From NCBI GenBank assembly GCA_033439265.1, contig JAVTVX010000010.1:17267490-17331489 (forward strand): DNA of 64,000 nt, given 5' to 3'. Source of the stretch: Dillenia suffruticosa. Its lineage: Eukaryota; Streptophyta; Magnoliopsida; Dilleniales; Dilleniaceae. Position numbers and translations under genes: made by a program. The notes beneath the pieces are model-generated. The model was not told the origin of the DNA. It did no database searches and saw nothing but the letters and a program-made list of their open reading frames with translations. Positions 46,458 to 60,808 of the stretch are shown here, piece by piece (position 1 is the stretch's first letter; every line of letters starts with the position of its first letter).

Positions 46458-49400
46458 TTATTGTACTCCCGTAATGTACAAGCTAGCTGCAAAAACGATG
46501 TCCCTTTTTATGGCATTTGAAGCGGCTTCCATTTTCTTGTAAAGGGCAGAGTTTCCCATAATTGCCGCAGCACTCCTGAATTCACGACATGTTTCATCGA
46601 GTCTGACGATAGTTCTCACAATCAAGCCTTCAGGAACATCGGTGAGCTCACAGATATCTGCAAAAGGAGTGCCCTGCCATAAAGAAGATGAAAAGATTAT
46701 ATGCAATGACATAAATTGAAGATGGTTTAACAAATATATTGTGTATAATAGGAACCTTTGCCCATTCGTAGACCACTTCAACAAGTCCAAATTTGAGATT
46801 TTCTTGAGCATATTCTTCAGGAGTTATTGGTAGTTTAAACTGCACCTGAAGCTCGCCAAGTCTGATTGCTGTATTATACAATCTACACAGGATTTACACA
46901 TCAGAACTAGAATCAAGATGACAAAAAAGGAAGTAACAAAATTGGGATAAAACAATTAGATATGAATTGCATTAGGTTTTCTGCAATCAATTTTCTTGGT
47001 GGGCTTGCCAAAATATACTCGAGGACGGTAAGTTAAAGGACCCGAGTGTTCTACGACGATAATCTGCAACCTTATAACCAAGTACAAAACCAGCATTTGC
47101 CCGGTTAGATATCCTCCTCCCAAAAGTCTCTCCCCCAATTTTCTTCTTTTCTGCAAATATAAGCATTTTGAGACCAAAAGTTGCATTACCTTCGAATCAC
47201 TCGGACTAGTAGTTTCCTATATAAAACTCATTTGGTCAATAGACCAACAAAACCATTCTCCTAAAACTTCTATTGGAAGTGCAGCAAGGGTAAAACAAAT
47301 TATGAGCAACATGCCATGTCTTGCCACCTCAACCAACAAATTTTCATTTGAACTTACCATTCACCCTTTCACTGCTCTCTCTATTTTGTGTGCACACCTA
47401 TGCACAAGACATCATCACTTTATTTCATGTATAAATTGGTTACAAGGTTCAGTTCAGATCTTTGAAAACCTCAGCTTGAGATAATGGAGCAAAAAAACTT
47501 GCGACCTAAAGTCCAAGATTTTGTCCACTGTAGATAATCGGAGGTTCTTTATTATATTGCAGCTACTATACTCTGAATGATAAGACAACCTTCAAGAGTT
47601 TGAAAATAGATCTCCCTTTTATGAAAGATGAGAAACATTAAATTACCTTTGTCTGGCCAGTGCAAGCCTTGGAGTAAGAGAGGGCTCAGAAGTATTCCTC
47701 TGTTGAAACACAAAGGCTGACATTAATGCCACTGCCTCTTCAGGTTCGAGATCATCAAGCTGATTCTCGAACAGACACTCTGTGCAAATCAATTCCTCCC
47801 CAGAATTCATCTCACAAGCAACACGACCTTTGATCTGAACGACGAGGTCATCATCAATGCAACCAATTTCCTTCAAAATATCAATCTGCAACGTACAGCT
47901 GAAGTCTTTCAGATGATTTAATTTTATCATGGAATAGCCCGACAATAAGTTACAACAAGAAATTTGATCATTATGAAGACACAACCTTTAAAAGGAAAGA
48001 AAGATGAAGGAAACATACCCGGCCTTGAAACTCTGGCATCTGTTGAAGTGCTTCATCTGACATTTGAAATTTCAAAGCATTTACTTCGTCTTTGTGCCTT
48101 TTTAACTCTGTAGCTACTTTTATGTGCTCCTCGAATCTTACACAACCATGGCATTTGTTTTCTGTCATCTTTTGCAATAGACTGTTCCATTTGTTGTATG
48201 CGTCAACAAGATTTATATCTTTTACCTTCAAATCTGCAATAAATGTACAATAATGAATCTCAATATGATACTGATAGCAAGAAAAACTCTTCTTTTCTGG
48301 ACCAAAAAGTACTCCAGAAACCAAAGGAAACATATACCAATATAACCAACACTGTTTAGCTCCATGGAAACTGAATACCTTTCCGTGGCAAAGATCTCTA
48401 ACGATAATATTGAACTAGCACAACATAAATAGATCAATCTAGACATGTATAACTCTGCAATAACCCCAAAAATACTATAATGTATATATATTTGAATTTA
48501 TGGTGCAATCAATTTATTCGTTGAAGCTACCGTTCTTCAATAAAGCAAGATGCTGTCTCAAAAGACAAACCACACTCCGGATTTCCAAGGCTAATACTTC
48601 CTTCAAGATTACAATGCTTAATGGACTAAATCAGGTGGAACAAGGTGTGTGGGCAGCTAAAATAACGAATTCGAGACTTAATCACCACCGGCAAAGGGGG
48701 CAGAATCATGTATGGGCAACTCATCAGCTGCTCAAATAAAGCGACGGCAGAGTTTAAGTTACCCCTGCATAAGGGCAAGAATTTGCAGAACTGTTGGTTC
48801 CAATTTCATGTGTCAAAATGTAATATCATCATTTTTGTGCTAAATGGGTCAATAAACAACCGATTATCATACCAAGCAATTAAAGATACCAATTGTGCTA
48901 TTTACATAATTTTCTGTGGTAGTTATGGCCCATGAAAAAAAAAAAAAAAAAAGAAAAGAAAAATGACCTTCCTATTTGCCAGTTAACAAGTGTTTCTTCA
49001 CAAATGAAAAGGAAAAGAAAAACAGTGATAATTGCATCATCCGAACCCTCAATCCAAGAAAGAAGCCACTTTAATTTACAAAGTCTTTTGGGTGGCTGAT
49101 ACACGTCAGGTCAATCACCAGTAAATTTTGAAGCAATACCACTCTGTGAAGTTACCAATCTCCCCATATTGCCAAACTCCAATCTCAGATGATGACTTAA
49201 GAATCTAAGCTATTTAATAGGGCGTGGATAACAAGGGAGTAAGAACACTCAACAATTAATTTGGTATCACTGTAAAATTTGAGCATGCAACATATAAGGG
49301 TACACCATACAGTGTATAATTTTTCAGTTAAACAGCTAACAGCAGGGGATTTCTATTAAAAAGCAGACCAACTGATAAGTCATGACTACAAGATGAATAG

Positions 49401-52400
49401 AACTTTTGGAAAATCCTCTTCATATAACATTTCCAACAACAGACATCAAGCTATTAAGTGCCGTTTGGATTGCTGGTGGGATCAGAATTAGAATCATTCT
49501 CATTCTCATTCAAATTCCTGGGAATGGGCATCAGAAAATCATTCCACTCATACCATCCATATTGTTTGGAGTTGTCCAGAATGAAAGCTGTTTTTGAGAA
49601 TGATTCCTATTCCTAGAGTTTAGTAATGTTTGGAATGGAATTTGAGAATGAAATATTAAACTATTTTATAATTTTATATTTAAAATATATTCACTTAAAC
49701 TTTGTAATTTTACACTTAAAACAAAACTACATTAGATTATACCTAATTACAATGAGTTTAACTCATAAAATTAATTTAACATTCCGAAACACATTTCTAT
49801 CTATTATGATTTTTATTAGTTTAAATTATGAAATTAATTTAACCATATTTAAAATATCAAATACTACTTTTACTAATTAGGATGTCTCTGACAAGGTCCA
49901 TTGCCAGCAGTGAGTAGACAGAAACATGTTTTGGATTCATGAACTTGTGAGGAGATAAGAACATATTGCAGATTCATGTTGTCATGAAATAATTTCTAGT
50001 ACACTAGACTATTTTTCGTCAGTCAAACCATGAAAGTGCTTTCCCCAAGTCACTTTCACAAGCAAACAGAGCCTAATAAGAAAAGAAAACACATTAAACA
50101 ACATAAAACATGCATCCCTAAAATGCACCAAAGGCATGACGCAGTAAGAAAAGAGAGGAACAAGCTTGACCAGACACATAAAGCAAATATAATCAAAATA
50201 TTAAAATTGTGTACTGGCCATACCTTTCAATGGGTCAAGTGCTGGAGGGTACTTATTTTTATCAGATTTTAGATCCAATATTTGTTGAACTGTCTTGGAG
50301 TAAGCCACGCTGCTGTCATCTTCCAAAAGTCCTGCTATGTCAACCTTTATTTTGCAGTTGCGGATGCTGAGGAACTCTTTATTATCAATTCCTCTAACCT
50401 CGTAGTTGACTCCAGCAGCGGTACCCGAATGAGGTAAGTTTATGTTGATGTTACCTGATCCCTTCCGGTTAGTGCTAGACGCATAATACTCCTCATCCAA
50501 GGGACGCTTAGATTTAGGGATCATGAAGTATCCTTGAGCAAAACCAGCACTTTGTTTAGCTTGAAAACTACCACTAGTTGGTGAATTTTGCACAGCTGAT
50601 GGTGAATCAGGCAACAATACCAAAACAATGTATTGCTTGACACTAGTTGAAGGTGCTTTTACAACAATTCCAAACAAGTGATCCTGGGCCTGCAAATTAT
50701 CAATAAAACCTTTAGCAAGCATGACAATATTATCATAATCAAATTAAGTTTCCAGCTAGCAAATGACTTTTATATTGTCATATATAGAGTCACATGGCAA
50801 ATGGGAACAAGATTTTAACAATCCACAACATCGAGAACTAATCTTCCATTCCAAAACAGGGTGGGGCCCTAGGTCTCCAGTAAGCAATTAACTTGAGCAA
50901 AATACATATCTTAAAATGTCTTGAAATATACATAATGGATAAACAGCCAGAGCAGCATGGTGTAGAATATACTTTGCAGCACATGGGAGCAAAATGTATC
51001 CCATGATGCTCCATCATGAATTCAATTGAAGCATTGGAATAATCACTCTGCAGGGTACAGGAAGCTTGATGAGTTAAAATTGGGCAACAAAATTTATTAG
51101 CAGTGAAATTACTGCTACTGCAGAAAAGCGCAATTCTGTTGTCCTGAGCACTACTATGGTAATTAGTGTGTTATTGTTATGAGAACATTCTTTCTCCAAT
51201 ATATCATATCAGAGCAGCGACTGTGGATGATCTCGCATCCCATTCACAAAAAGCACACCAAGCTCCAGAAGAAGGTAACATAGCATTAACCACCCAAAAC
51301 CAAAAAGTTCCATATAAATTTGGAATGTTCACAAAATCACATGGCAGCACCAAAACTATTTTAGCATTTGAAATAAAGCCCAGCATCATTAATTATATGC
51401 AGTCGATATATTTCAACAACATAAACCAACTGCAATAAGATCTCACCCTTTCTCCTTTCACAATTACAACCCTCCCTGGTGTAAGGTACTGTTGAGCTGC
51501 CTGAGATTGCACAACCTTCTCTAAGATCTCGTCCCTATATTTTTCAGCTTCTGAGTACATCTCGTAGTATTCCTCAATTGCAGGTTCACCTTTCATACAT
51601 CTACATGCCAATACCAAGACATGATGAATAACGACCAAAGATAACAGAGCTTAATTGATTGTGCAATATCAATTAAAAATAAATTAGCTCCATCAAAGAG
51701 TAGTATGCTCCACGCACACACCGACACACACATTTCAACAAGGCACTTACTCAATATCTGTTTTAGGCTGGGAAAGCATCATCTTTAGAAGATGATGTTT
51801 TTCTGGAATATTTTTTTGAGCATGAAATTCAGCAAAACTTCTTTTCAACATATCCTCAATCTGCAGGTCAAGTCCAAGTCAACTATGGATATTGAATTTG
51901 AGCAGCACTTGTCAAACTTTTGGGAAAGAAAATAACGGAAAAATAATTGCCTAAACATGGCCAGTGCAGTAGCAGTACAAAATTGAGAATATTGTGTTTT
52001 AGCATCAATATCCACTGTACCATATACATTTATCATAAATCTCAATAAAGCAATCATAGTTGAGGCAGCAGCAGCATTCCACAGCCTCTAGTGAAATCCC
52101 AAGCTCCACCATACAAGATAATGATGGATGTACAATGAGCTGGATACTGAATTGTGAATGACATTCAATAGTCTAGTTTTATTTCACCACAATATCTAAT
52201 TGGCATAGTAAGGACAGGGTAATGGCCTTCCTCTACCCCAGAAAGAAAGATTTGGAAAACCTTTAGCTTCTTATCATCATTTATACTCTTTTTGGGGTTT
52301 TGGCTGCAATCGTACTAAAGTGCCATGGGAAAGAGCCGAAGTTGGTATCCTAAGTTGCATCGTGTTTTTGAAAATTACACAAAACATGAGCAGAAACATG

Positions 52401-55400
52401 TTCTTGCACTCTATGAAAGTTTTTATGCTGCAACAGAAATTCAATGCTTTCTTAAAACAATACACTACCTTCAATTCTTCTACACGAAGGAGATGCAGGA
52501 TCATTATATAGGTGAGTCGAAATTGAGACTCAAGCTTGGTGGCACTACCAACTATGACACGCTTCAGATCCCTCTCATCTGGGATTTCATCACGACACAT
52601 AACAATAACAGTGCCAATTTTGTCAAGTCCTCTTCTGCCAGCACGACCAGCCATCTGTGTGTATTCTCCGGGAAGCAACTGTCTGAATTCCTTGCCATCG
52701 AACTTCCTTAGAGTATCAAAAACAACCTGCAGGGCATCCCCCCCCCAAAAAAAAACTCTTATATCTTAAAAATAAAAATAATAAAAATAATAAATAATTA
52801 ATAAAAGCTCAAGAAAGTAATGAAAAGGTTTCTGACTGCATCTTCTCAATTTAATGTTTCTTCAACTTCACATCTTTTTCACATCTACTCCAAGATCTTG
52901 TAGACATTATTTTGCAACTACTATAAACCACACCTATTATGTAATGATTAATATGAAAGAAACTACCATAAAGTAACAGCACCATCACATCCATTAACCT
53001 GATCCATAACCTATTTACTGAACCAACTGATGTCCACATCTAATTAAGGTTTCGCAAGCTGGTTAAAATGGCCATGTCCTAATTATGAGCTGAGCTGTGT
53101 ACCACTAATATCAAATGGCTGTATCTTCATGGAAAACTTTATGGGGGAGCAATGAACATGCTACCCCTGAGGAAAGCTACAATTCACTTCTTATCATAGT
53201 AATGACTAGAGCCATTGACAATCTGTGCTTATGGGATCAGGGAGTGTTAGCCAAGGACACCCAAGCACGTTGACAAGGTTGATTCCCCCAGATTCACTTA
53301 CTCATCGTTGCTGCCACCCAGCCTCTAATTACGCCACTTATTTCATCCAACATTGCTATCACCATCTGCTTGTAAGTGCCATTCCGTAGATTGCAACAAC
53401 TCTCGATCTCAAATAGGAAAAATCATACATACGGACACACACTTGACCATAGAACTGGTAGCATGAATTTGTCTGAATACAGACATTTGCTGGCATGAAA
53501 ATAATGACTTGAAGCAAGACCATGAAATATAACTCACCGTCCTAGCTGGGGCATTAACTCCCATTGCAAATGTCTCAGTTGAAAACAGTACCTACAAAAA
53601 TGAGGGAAAAAAAAACATGGGCTGTCATAGCTTCTCAAATAACCTTATTTTATTCAATTTCACTCAAAAAGGCAATATACAACAATCATGGAAGACTGAA
53701 AATTTTTAAATGGAAAATAAAGATACCTTAATTACACCACGGCAGAAGAGCATTTCAACAACTTCCTTGACAATTGGGAGCAACCCAGCATGATGAACAC
53801 CTATTCCTCTATGGAGAAGGCTTTGCACTCTTACAATCTGTAAAATGCATTAATATGACACATCTGAGTCCAGAAGTTAATTTGAAGCAGATCAAACAAG
53901 TTACTAATCCATCAAACCTGTGGTAGGTTCCTGTCAGATCCCTTTAATCGTGAAAATGCTTTGTCACAGAAAAGACGAATCTCACTTTTCTCAGAACTAC
54001 TTGTAAGGTCTGTTCCCGGCATATTATCAGCGGATTTATCACAACGATTCTTTGAGAAACAAAATATAACCACCTAAGATTCCGAAATAAACAATGTTTG
54101 AGTTATTACAAGCATGACAAAAATTCCTTTGCAAGAACATTTTAAGTCTCAAATGGATATGTAAAACAAAAAGAGATAGATGCATCTTGCAAGCACTAAA
54201 TGCAAATAGAGTTACAAAAGTCCACTGATCCATTAACTTAATATGAAATGAATGTTGGCAATAACATAAGAATTCAGTATTTTCATGAAGCTGTCTCCAT
54301 ATTACTGTGTATGTAAGAATAAAAAATTCCTCACTTACAGGTAAGAGTGAATTCTTTGAAAGCTTCTTTATAAGTTGCAACCACAAAGAAGCTTCTGATT
54401 TCCTTAACCCCCAATTACCTTGACTGCCGCCATTACTTTGATTTCCCCCAACAGTCCCACGGAAGTTCCCTAAATTTTGAAAACCAGAATTTTTATTCTG
54501 TTTGCTTTGACCAAAACTTTCACGTTTCTGAGTTCGAGCCCCACTGTGGGCTGATGATGACCCAGCATATGATCCTTTACCACTTCCACCTGCACTGGGA
54601 TTCTTTTTATTGTATGAATCTTTAGCAGCTTTCAATCCCTGTGAAAGGAAAGTTTCACTTTCACAGATTTTGTACAATTCGCCTGAAAAAAAAAGGAAGT
54701 GCTCCAAGGGAACTGGCCTTTTTGTAGTCCTGTCAACAGAAACATGTCAAACGGTACAAAAGCTAAGTAAAAATCTAACAGCAAATTATAAGCATCTCTG
54801 CTACATCTTTCACTTTAAATGAGACACCCAACATTAAAGAACAAGAAGTATGGATAGACAGAATTCAGGCTTTAGTTCTTACAAGGAAATTATCTCGTGA
54901 ATTTCTACTTACCCAGTAACATGGATTTTCTTTTGCTTTGTCCGACCAATCCAGTCTGCAAATTCTAATGTGTTTGGCACCTAGAAAAAGAGCATAGAAA
55001 AGTTTATACTGCAGACTGCCTTTCACAAAAGTACCAAACCATATTACTCAATACGTGAATATTCAAAATAATCAAAACTTGCAACACATAAGTTCTATAT
55101 CAGGCAAATAACCATTGAATGGATGCCTTCCAGAAGGCTGCTAAAAGAAGAAGACTTTCACTTGCCAGTCAAAGGAACAGCAGAACGAGTGATTGAGAAA
55201 TCTCACCACCCAAGTGTTAATGCCATAAAAATTAAGAGGGCTTAACAGCCACTAATCAGCCTAGTTTAACTTGTGAGACCAGATATGTCAAATCTGAGGG
55301 AAGTGGAGAATTTTGTACAAAATAACTTAAATTCAAGGAGTTGGAAGCTGAATATGAAGGATAGGATAGAGCATTCACAATACATTCATAATGATAGTAA

Positions 55401-58400
55401 AAATTCAAAACAAAATGAGCATCTAAAATATAAATCTTCACACAACACAACATACCGTGGCTGAAAGAAGGACAATATTGATATGTCTTGGAAGCATGAT
55501 AATAACTTCTTCCCAAACGACACCCCTTTCAGCATCATTGACATAGTGCACTTCATCAAATATAACCTACAAAAACAAGAAAACAAAAAAAATCTCCAGA
55601 TCAACTCAAAGCTGATTTATTGGTTAAAAGAAAATACAGAACCTAATCAAAGTAATACGATAGACAAATAGGACAGCAAATGAGCCTCATTACCCATTCA
55701 ATATCTCGTATAATGTCAGCACCTCTATAGAGCATTGACCTTAATATCTCTGTGGTCATGATTAGACATGAAGCATCTGGTCTCAAGCTAACATCACCAG
55801 TGAGAAGGCCAACATCAAACTTCCCACAAAAATCTCTATATTTCTGGTTGCTGATGGTTTTAATTGGAGCAGTATACACCGCTCTAGTACAATGCTGCAT
55901 AAGTATCATTAAACATATATTAGCAGCAAAATCTGTATGACTATCACATAATGAGATTTCATATGAGACTCGCTATAGTTTCTAGATTCAACTACTGAGA
56001 CACAACGTTCCAAACGTGTAGCCAAGCATGAAAAAATTTCTTACTTTTGAAGCCAAAGCAAATGCATATTCCGCAACAACTGTCTTTCCAGCTGATGTGT
56101 GAGCTGCCACAAAAACAGAGTCTCCCTTTTCAAGATAATAGATTGCCTGTATATATCAAAGGACCAGAGATGTTTAAGTTCATTTGCTCGGTAGATAACA
56201 CCGCTTTGCCAGTTTCTGTTTTCAAGATAATACGTAACCCCGCTTCCACTAGAAGAAATCTTAATCATTTTCTTTTATATCAAAAAAAAAAAAAACTTAA
56301 TCATTTATGGAGCAAATGACAAGTAGCAAAAGGGTTAATCTAAGTTGCATACATAATATTTGAGCTCCCTGACTAATTAAAATGGGCAAGTTGCAAAAAG
56401 ACTAAACATAAATTGTGCTGAAAAATATACCTGCTTTTGGAACCTGTCCAACTCAAATGGAAACTCTAAAGCCATGTCAGGAACCAGGTCATGGAAGTGA
56501 TTTGCTACGTCTTCACTTTCACTATCTCCACAGACAACCCAGGCCTATAGAAACCAATTAAGATATTCAACCCATCATCAACAAAATACCATACAAGATA
56601 AACATGACACTTATCACCTCCTAGGTAGTTCACTGGACTACATAACAAACTATTACCTCTGGTTGCTGCTGTCCACCATCATCACTGGTTTTGTCGGACA
56701 TTAATGATGGGACTCCAGATTCAACAAACAAAAGTTTATCTAGTGCTGATGATTCAGAGTCTCCAGCCTTAACAGAGGCATCCAACTCATCCGCTTGATC
56801 TTCCAGCTTAATAGACACTGATTCTGTTGCATTACCTTTAGAGAGAATGACGGCATTACATTGGCCAAAAGAAAATCATCAGAGACTACTCACAAAAACA
56901 AAATATAAAATAGATTAAAATAAAACAAAGAGAGTATGATAAGATTCTCTAAGAGATGAAATCACTGATTGTGGGATTAAAAAACCATAACAGCAGCAAT
57001 ATGAATACTAGCGAAGCAAGGCTGTCTGAATTAAAGCAGTACCAAGTGCGAGAATAAAATTCAAAATGCAGTTTAAGTCCAACAAAATATTAATAATGAA
57101 GGCAGCAACAATATCGGACAATGAATGAAATAGGCATTTACACATGTGAAAGAGGAAAAAAAATGTCATTAGTTTCGGATTCACATGGTGGATCTATGCT
57201 ATAGAGACGGGGTAGATGAAGGGTGAAAACATGGCATGCAAACAAACGATATAGATTTAAGCCAGAAGTTTTCACACGATAAGCACAATCTGAGCCAGAA
57301 TATAACTCGAAGTTTACATCACCCATACCATCTTCCTTGGGCTCTGCAAACACATCATCTTCCCAAGCTTTCTTGAATAAGTCATCAAAACGCACAGACA
57401 ATTCAGTCTGCGTATAAAGTAGCAGAGAAATCAATGGCGTGCATGATACTCATTCAGTCACCCCAAAAAAAAAAAAAATTCAGGAACAAGCATCATACAC
57501 TTTTCAAGGTTCAAATGAACGTATAATCCACAACAAACGCTTTCACTCGTTTAAATAGTCAAACACACCAAATAATTCAAGCGGCTTACCAGCTTTTCAG
57601 TGGATGAGTTCTTTGGCAACATTTGTTCCTCATAAACATTCCAAGAGCATGAAAAGCCCTTCAATAAACAAGGCCAAGAAGATTAAGAAAAGCGCAAAAC
57701 ACATTTCATTGTGCAAAACAATACAAATTATAATTCTTCTGATAATTTATATTAGAGAAACCATAAACTTCAATAAAATTATGTGTAAAATTTCCACAGA
57801 ATTTCCTGTTAAAAAGTGAAAATAAAGATTAAGAAAAATGGGTACCTTGAAATCCCCAAGATCCATTCCTTGCTTAAAACTTGGAGGCACGGTCTGAACA
57901 TGACCACCATCAAGAATTTCACTAACCCATTCACCATTAAGTACTCCTTCAGGAAGAATCCTTTCCAGAGACTGAGACTCATCCAAGCCTCCAGGACGAA
58001 AAGGCCGGTTATTAATACTTCCGCGAACAAAATCTTTACTTGATCCAGCTGCACGAGGCAAAGAACCAGAATCTTGAGTTCCCCCCATTAGATCTGATAC
58101 CTCTACCTGAGACATTAAATGAGCCAATCTCCATGGGAATATCATGAGAAAAAGGATGATGATGTCAACAATAACATTAACAAAATATAGTTAATATTCG
58201 TAGAATATTGAAGATATTCGACATTTTCAGAAGTGCCCTTTCTAATAGAACATATACTAGCCAAAAGGCACTTAGCAAGATCTTAGTTTCTTCTCCCCAG
58301 CAACTAGGAGAATCTGCTTGAAGAAATCGACAAATTAACTTTCAAAACACCTCATACCTGTACGGACTTCGGTTCCCATTTTCCTTCCACTAATGCACGC

Positions 58401-59413
58401 CTAAATGGTAATTCCCAGAGAGGAACCACAACTGACCGAGGTGCTGATGGCTCTAAATGCACTTTTGCTTCATCAAACCAGTCGAAGTCCCATTGCCTCC
58501 CAGCTTTTTCAGCAGAAAATTCATCAGGGTCCAACACTGGCAACAGATATTTCTCTTCTATGAACTCTTTTATGGACTCGGATGTTTCCTTTACAAAGGC
58601 GGGCGGCTATTTGAGAAAGACACACACATTGTGCAGTTATTGTTGAGAATCAGAGAATATCCAAACACCTAAAAATTGATTATTTGAGTGTCAAACTAAC
58701 AAAGATATCAATTATTTGTAATTGAGCACATTAACTGCCACGAGCGAACCCAGGGCCTATTTCATGCTCCTGACCATAACGGGCCCTTGTTCAGTGAAAA
58801 ACATGGGTTAAAACGAACCGGGACAAACATTAGAAGCTGCACTCGAGATTTTTCTATCCTTTGGATAAGCCTCGCTGAACGTTAAAATAGATGCCTCAAA
58901 CAAAAAGACATACATACACAAACATGACGAGATGAATGCGTTTTGCCTATTATGTACAACGTCTGCTTCAAATGTGAACCAGGAATAAACTCAAAACCCA
59001 AAAGAAGTATAACAAATTTGAAATGGTCATGAATGCCACTTCCCCCTTTAAGGCAGACGCAATCCAATATCGCAACATAAAGGATAATGAAAAACATCCA
59101 AATCCAGAAACTATAATTAAGAAATTACATCAAGCACGGTAATGCTAAGACAAAAGCCGTTCCTTAGTCATTCCCTCTTTAAGGAGTCATCCTTTCCAGA
59201 AACCCTAATTTCCCAAGAAAGTGGAAAATGGTGGTTTAAAACCCTAAAAAAAGTAAGAGAGAGGAAGAGAGAACTCACGAGAATGAAGTCGGGTAGATGG
59301 TCGAGGGGTTTGGGGCGTTGAACGGGAGGGAGAGGCTCGACGCGGAGGTGACCGCTGTGGCCGGAAAATGCAACTCGAAACGGGAGCCCGTTCGCCGCTT
59401 CAACGCGGTCCAT
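46458..59413 (-). CDS. SKI2: DExH-box RNA helicase SKI2 (DExH11)
   Basis: Twenty-three exons give 1354 residues, close to Arabidopsis SKI2. Exons, high to low: 59279-59413, 58358-58606, 57846-58106, 57590-57658, 57329-57407, 56657-56835, 56431-56544, 56045-56146, 55694-55894, 55456-55566, 54913-54980, 54339-54729, 53918-54073, 53727-53837, 53538-53591, 52469-52726, 51751-51860, 51447-51600, 50224-50689, 48019-48233, 47647-47885, 46756-46882, 46458-46673. All join in phase at GT..AG sites. Helicase motifs: 'AHTSAGKT' 377-384, '[15 protein letters not shown]' after 400, 'DEVH' 467-470, 'SAT' 498-500 and '[10 protein letters not shown]' 784-793. An arch-type insertion lies roughly 935-1120. The C-terminal DSHCT region ends '[16 protein letters not shown]'. 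SKI2 is the motor of the cytoplasmic Ski complex that feeds mRNA 3' to 5' into the exosome. A Gly/Ser/Asn-rich linker (about 550-635) is typical of the plant protein. No defect is seen. Confidence 0.96.
46960..47190 (-). other. Coding-like fragment inside a SKI2 intron
   Basis: In the intron between the last-but-two and last-but-one SKI2 exons, the minus strand reads '[20 protein letters not shown]' followed by '[17 protein letters not shown]', then a stop. Composition looks like conserved protein. I do not recognise the family. It could be a decayed gene fragment or chance. Confidence 0.3.
49458..49880. mobile_element. Possible second Harbinger-like element
   Basis: The start 'gtgccgtttggattgctggt' and interior 'cctgggaatgggcatc' resemble the ends and interior of the 40-kb element (repeated gattcc/cattcc motifs). 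A clear right end was not found. It lies in a large SKI2 intron (48234-50223). Confidence 0.35.
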
Positions 59414-59497
59414 TGCTGCTGCTTCTACCGGAATAAAAGGCTTTTTCTATTTTTGTTCTCGCGTGTGACGCCTTAGTAAAGTTGCAGGTACCGTAGC

Positions 59498-59528
<31 letters not shown>

Positions 59529-60808
59529 GGAGAGAGAGAGAGAGGGGGGGGGGAGAGAGAATACGGTCGGTTGCCGTTTCTTGATTCCTGGGTCGATAAT
59601 TTGGGTTGGGTTCGGAGATCCGGATGTTTGAAACCGTGTGTTTGCCAAAAAGAGTCGGTAGAAAATACTAGTTTTTAAATTTCTTTATAAATTTTAAATT
59701 TTAAATTCTCTTTTCAAAGATTCTGTCGAAAATAATTTCTAATTTTTCTTTTCAAAAAGTCCATAAAAAATAAAAAAAATAAAAAAATAGTTTATAATTT
59801 TTTTCCTCTTTCCATTTTTTTCTTCTGTAAAAGGAATTAAAATAGGGAAAGCATAAATTCTAAAATTTTTTCACCTTAATTTTTTTAATTGAGTTAAATT
59901 TCATAATATTGAACTAATTTTTGAATTTTTTGTTTTCTTTTTTTTCTGAGAATAAGTAATCATAATATGTATTAAGGTTTATTTTATTCTTGTGACAACA
60001 TAATGTTCTTTATGCACGGCGGTATGCAAACAATAATAAATTTGTTTAAAATTATTTTTTATATTTTTTAAATATTATTTGTAATAATAAAATTAGGTGT
60101 ATATAATATATATTATGTTGATCCATATTAGTTAAATTTGTAATTAATGCTTCTTTTTCTTAAAAATCTTAGTAATTCTAGAAATAGTAATTATACTCTT
60201 GGGGACTTTGTAGATTAGATTTGCATTATGAATTCAATTAATATGTATGATCAATAAATTATTGCATGTAAACGGTAAATTTCATACTGAATAATAAATA
60301 ATTAGATAATTTTAAAAAAACTTTCTTAATAAAAAAAATTTCTTTCAATTCAAATTCTACAAAACATGCCTAAATATAATTTTTCTTTTATAGAAATTAA
60401 ATTTCAAATTAAAATTTATCGAAACATTTGATTAAAAAATTTTATATTTTCTCAATCATTTCACTTCTTTTATAGAATTTTATATTTTAATTTAGTGATA
60501 TTACTAGTAAACCGATTAAAAAAAATAACGAATTACAAAGAAAGAAAGAAATAGTCTTGTTTAGGTTTTTTTTTTTTGGGTTTTTTTTTTTTTTCCAAGC
60601 TACCCGAACATGGCCCAACGAGAATTCCACCTCTCTCACTCGGCTACGCCCAAATGGGTTGGCAGTTACGCCCAAATGGGTTGGCAGTATGGTCGTCAAA
60701 CCAGTGCTCCATAAAACTGGAATTTAGGGTTTCCAATTCCAAGAAAGATCCGAACAAACGCGAAGCGAAGGAGAAGAAGACGCCGAACAGCATCAGCAGC
60801 AACAAGGA
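59414..60808. promoter_or_regulatory. Shared upstream region of SKI2 and MAC5-like genes
   Basis: The two genes start head-to-head about 1.4 kb apart. Next to SKI2 a (GA)n/(G)n tract at about 59498-59559, (CT)n on the coding strand, lies in the probable leader. The middle (59660-60540) is AT-rich without a gene. Next to the MAC5-like gene a 22-base unit starting tacgcccaaatgggttggca is duplicated in tandem (60645-60666 and 60667-60688). No convincing TATA box was found on either side. Confidence 0.5.

Noticed and set aside
52320-52769. Plus-strand frames over a SKI2 exon
   Set aside because: Antisense reading of the exon carrying '[10 protein letters not shown]'; no independent support.
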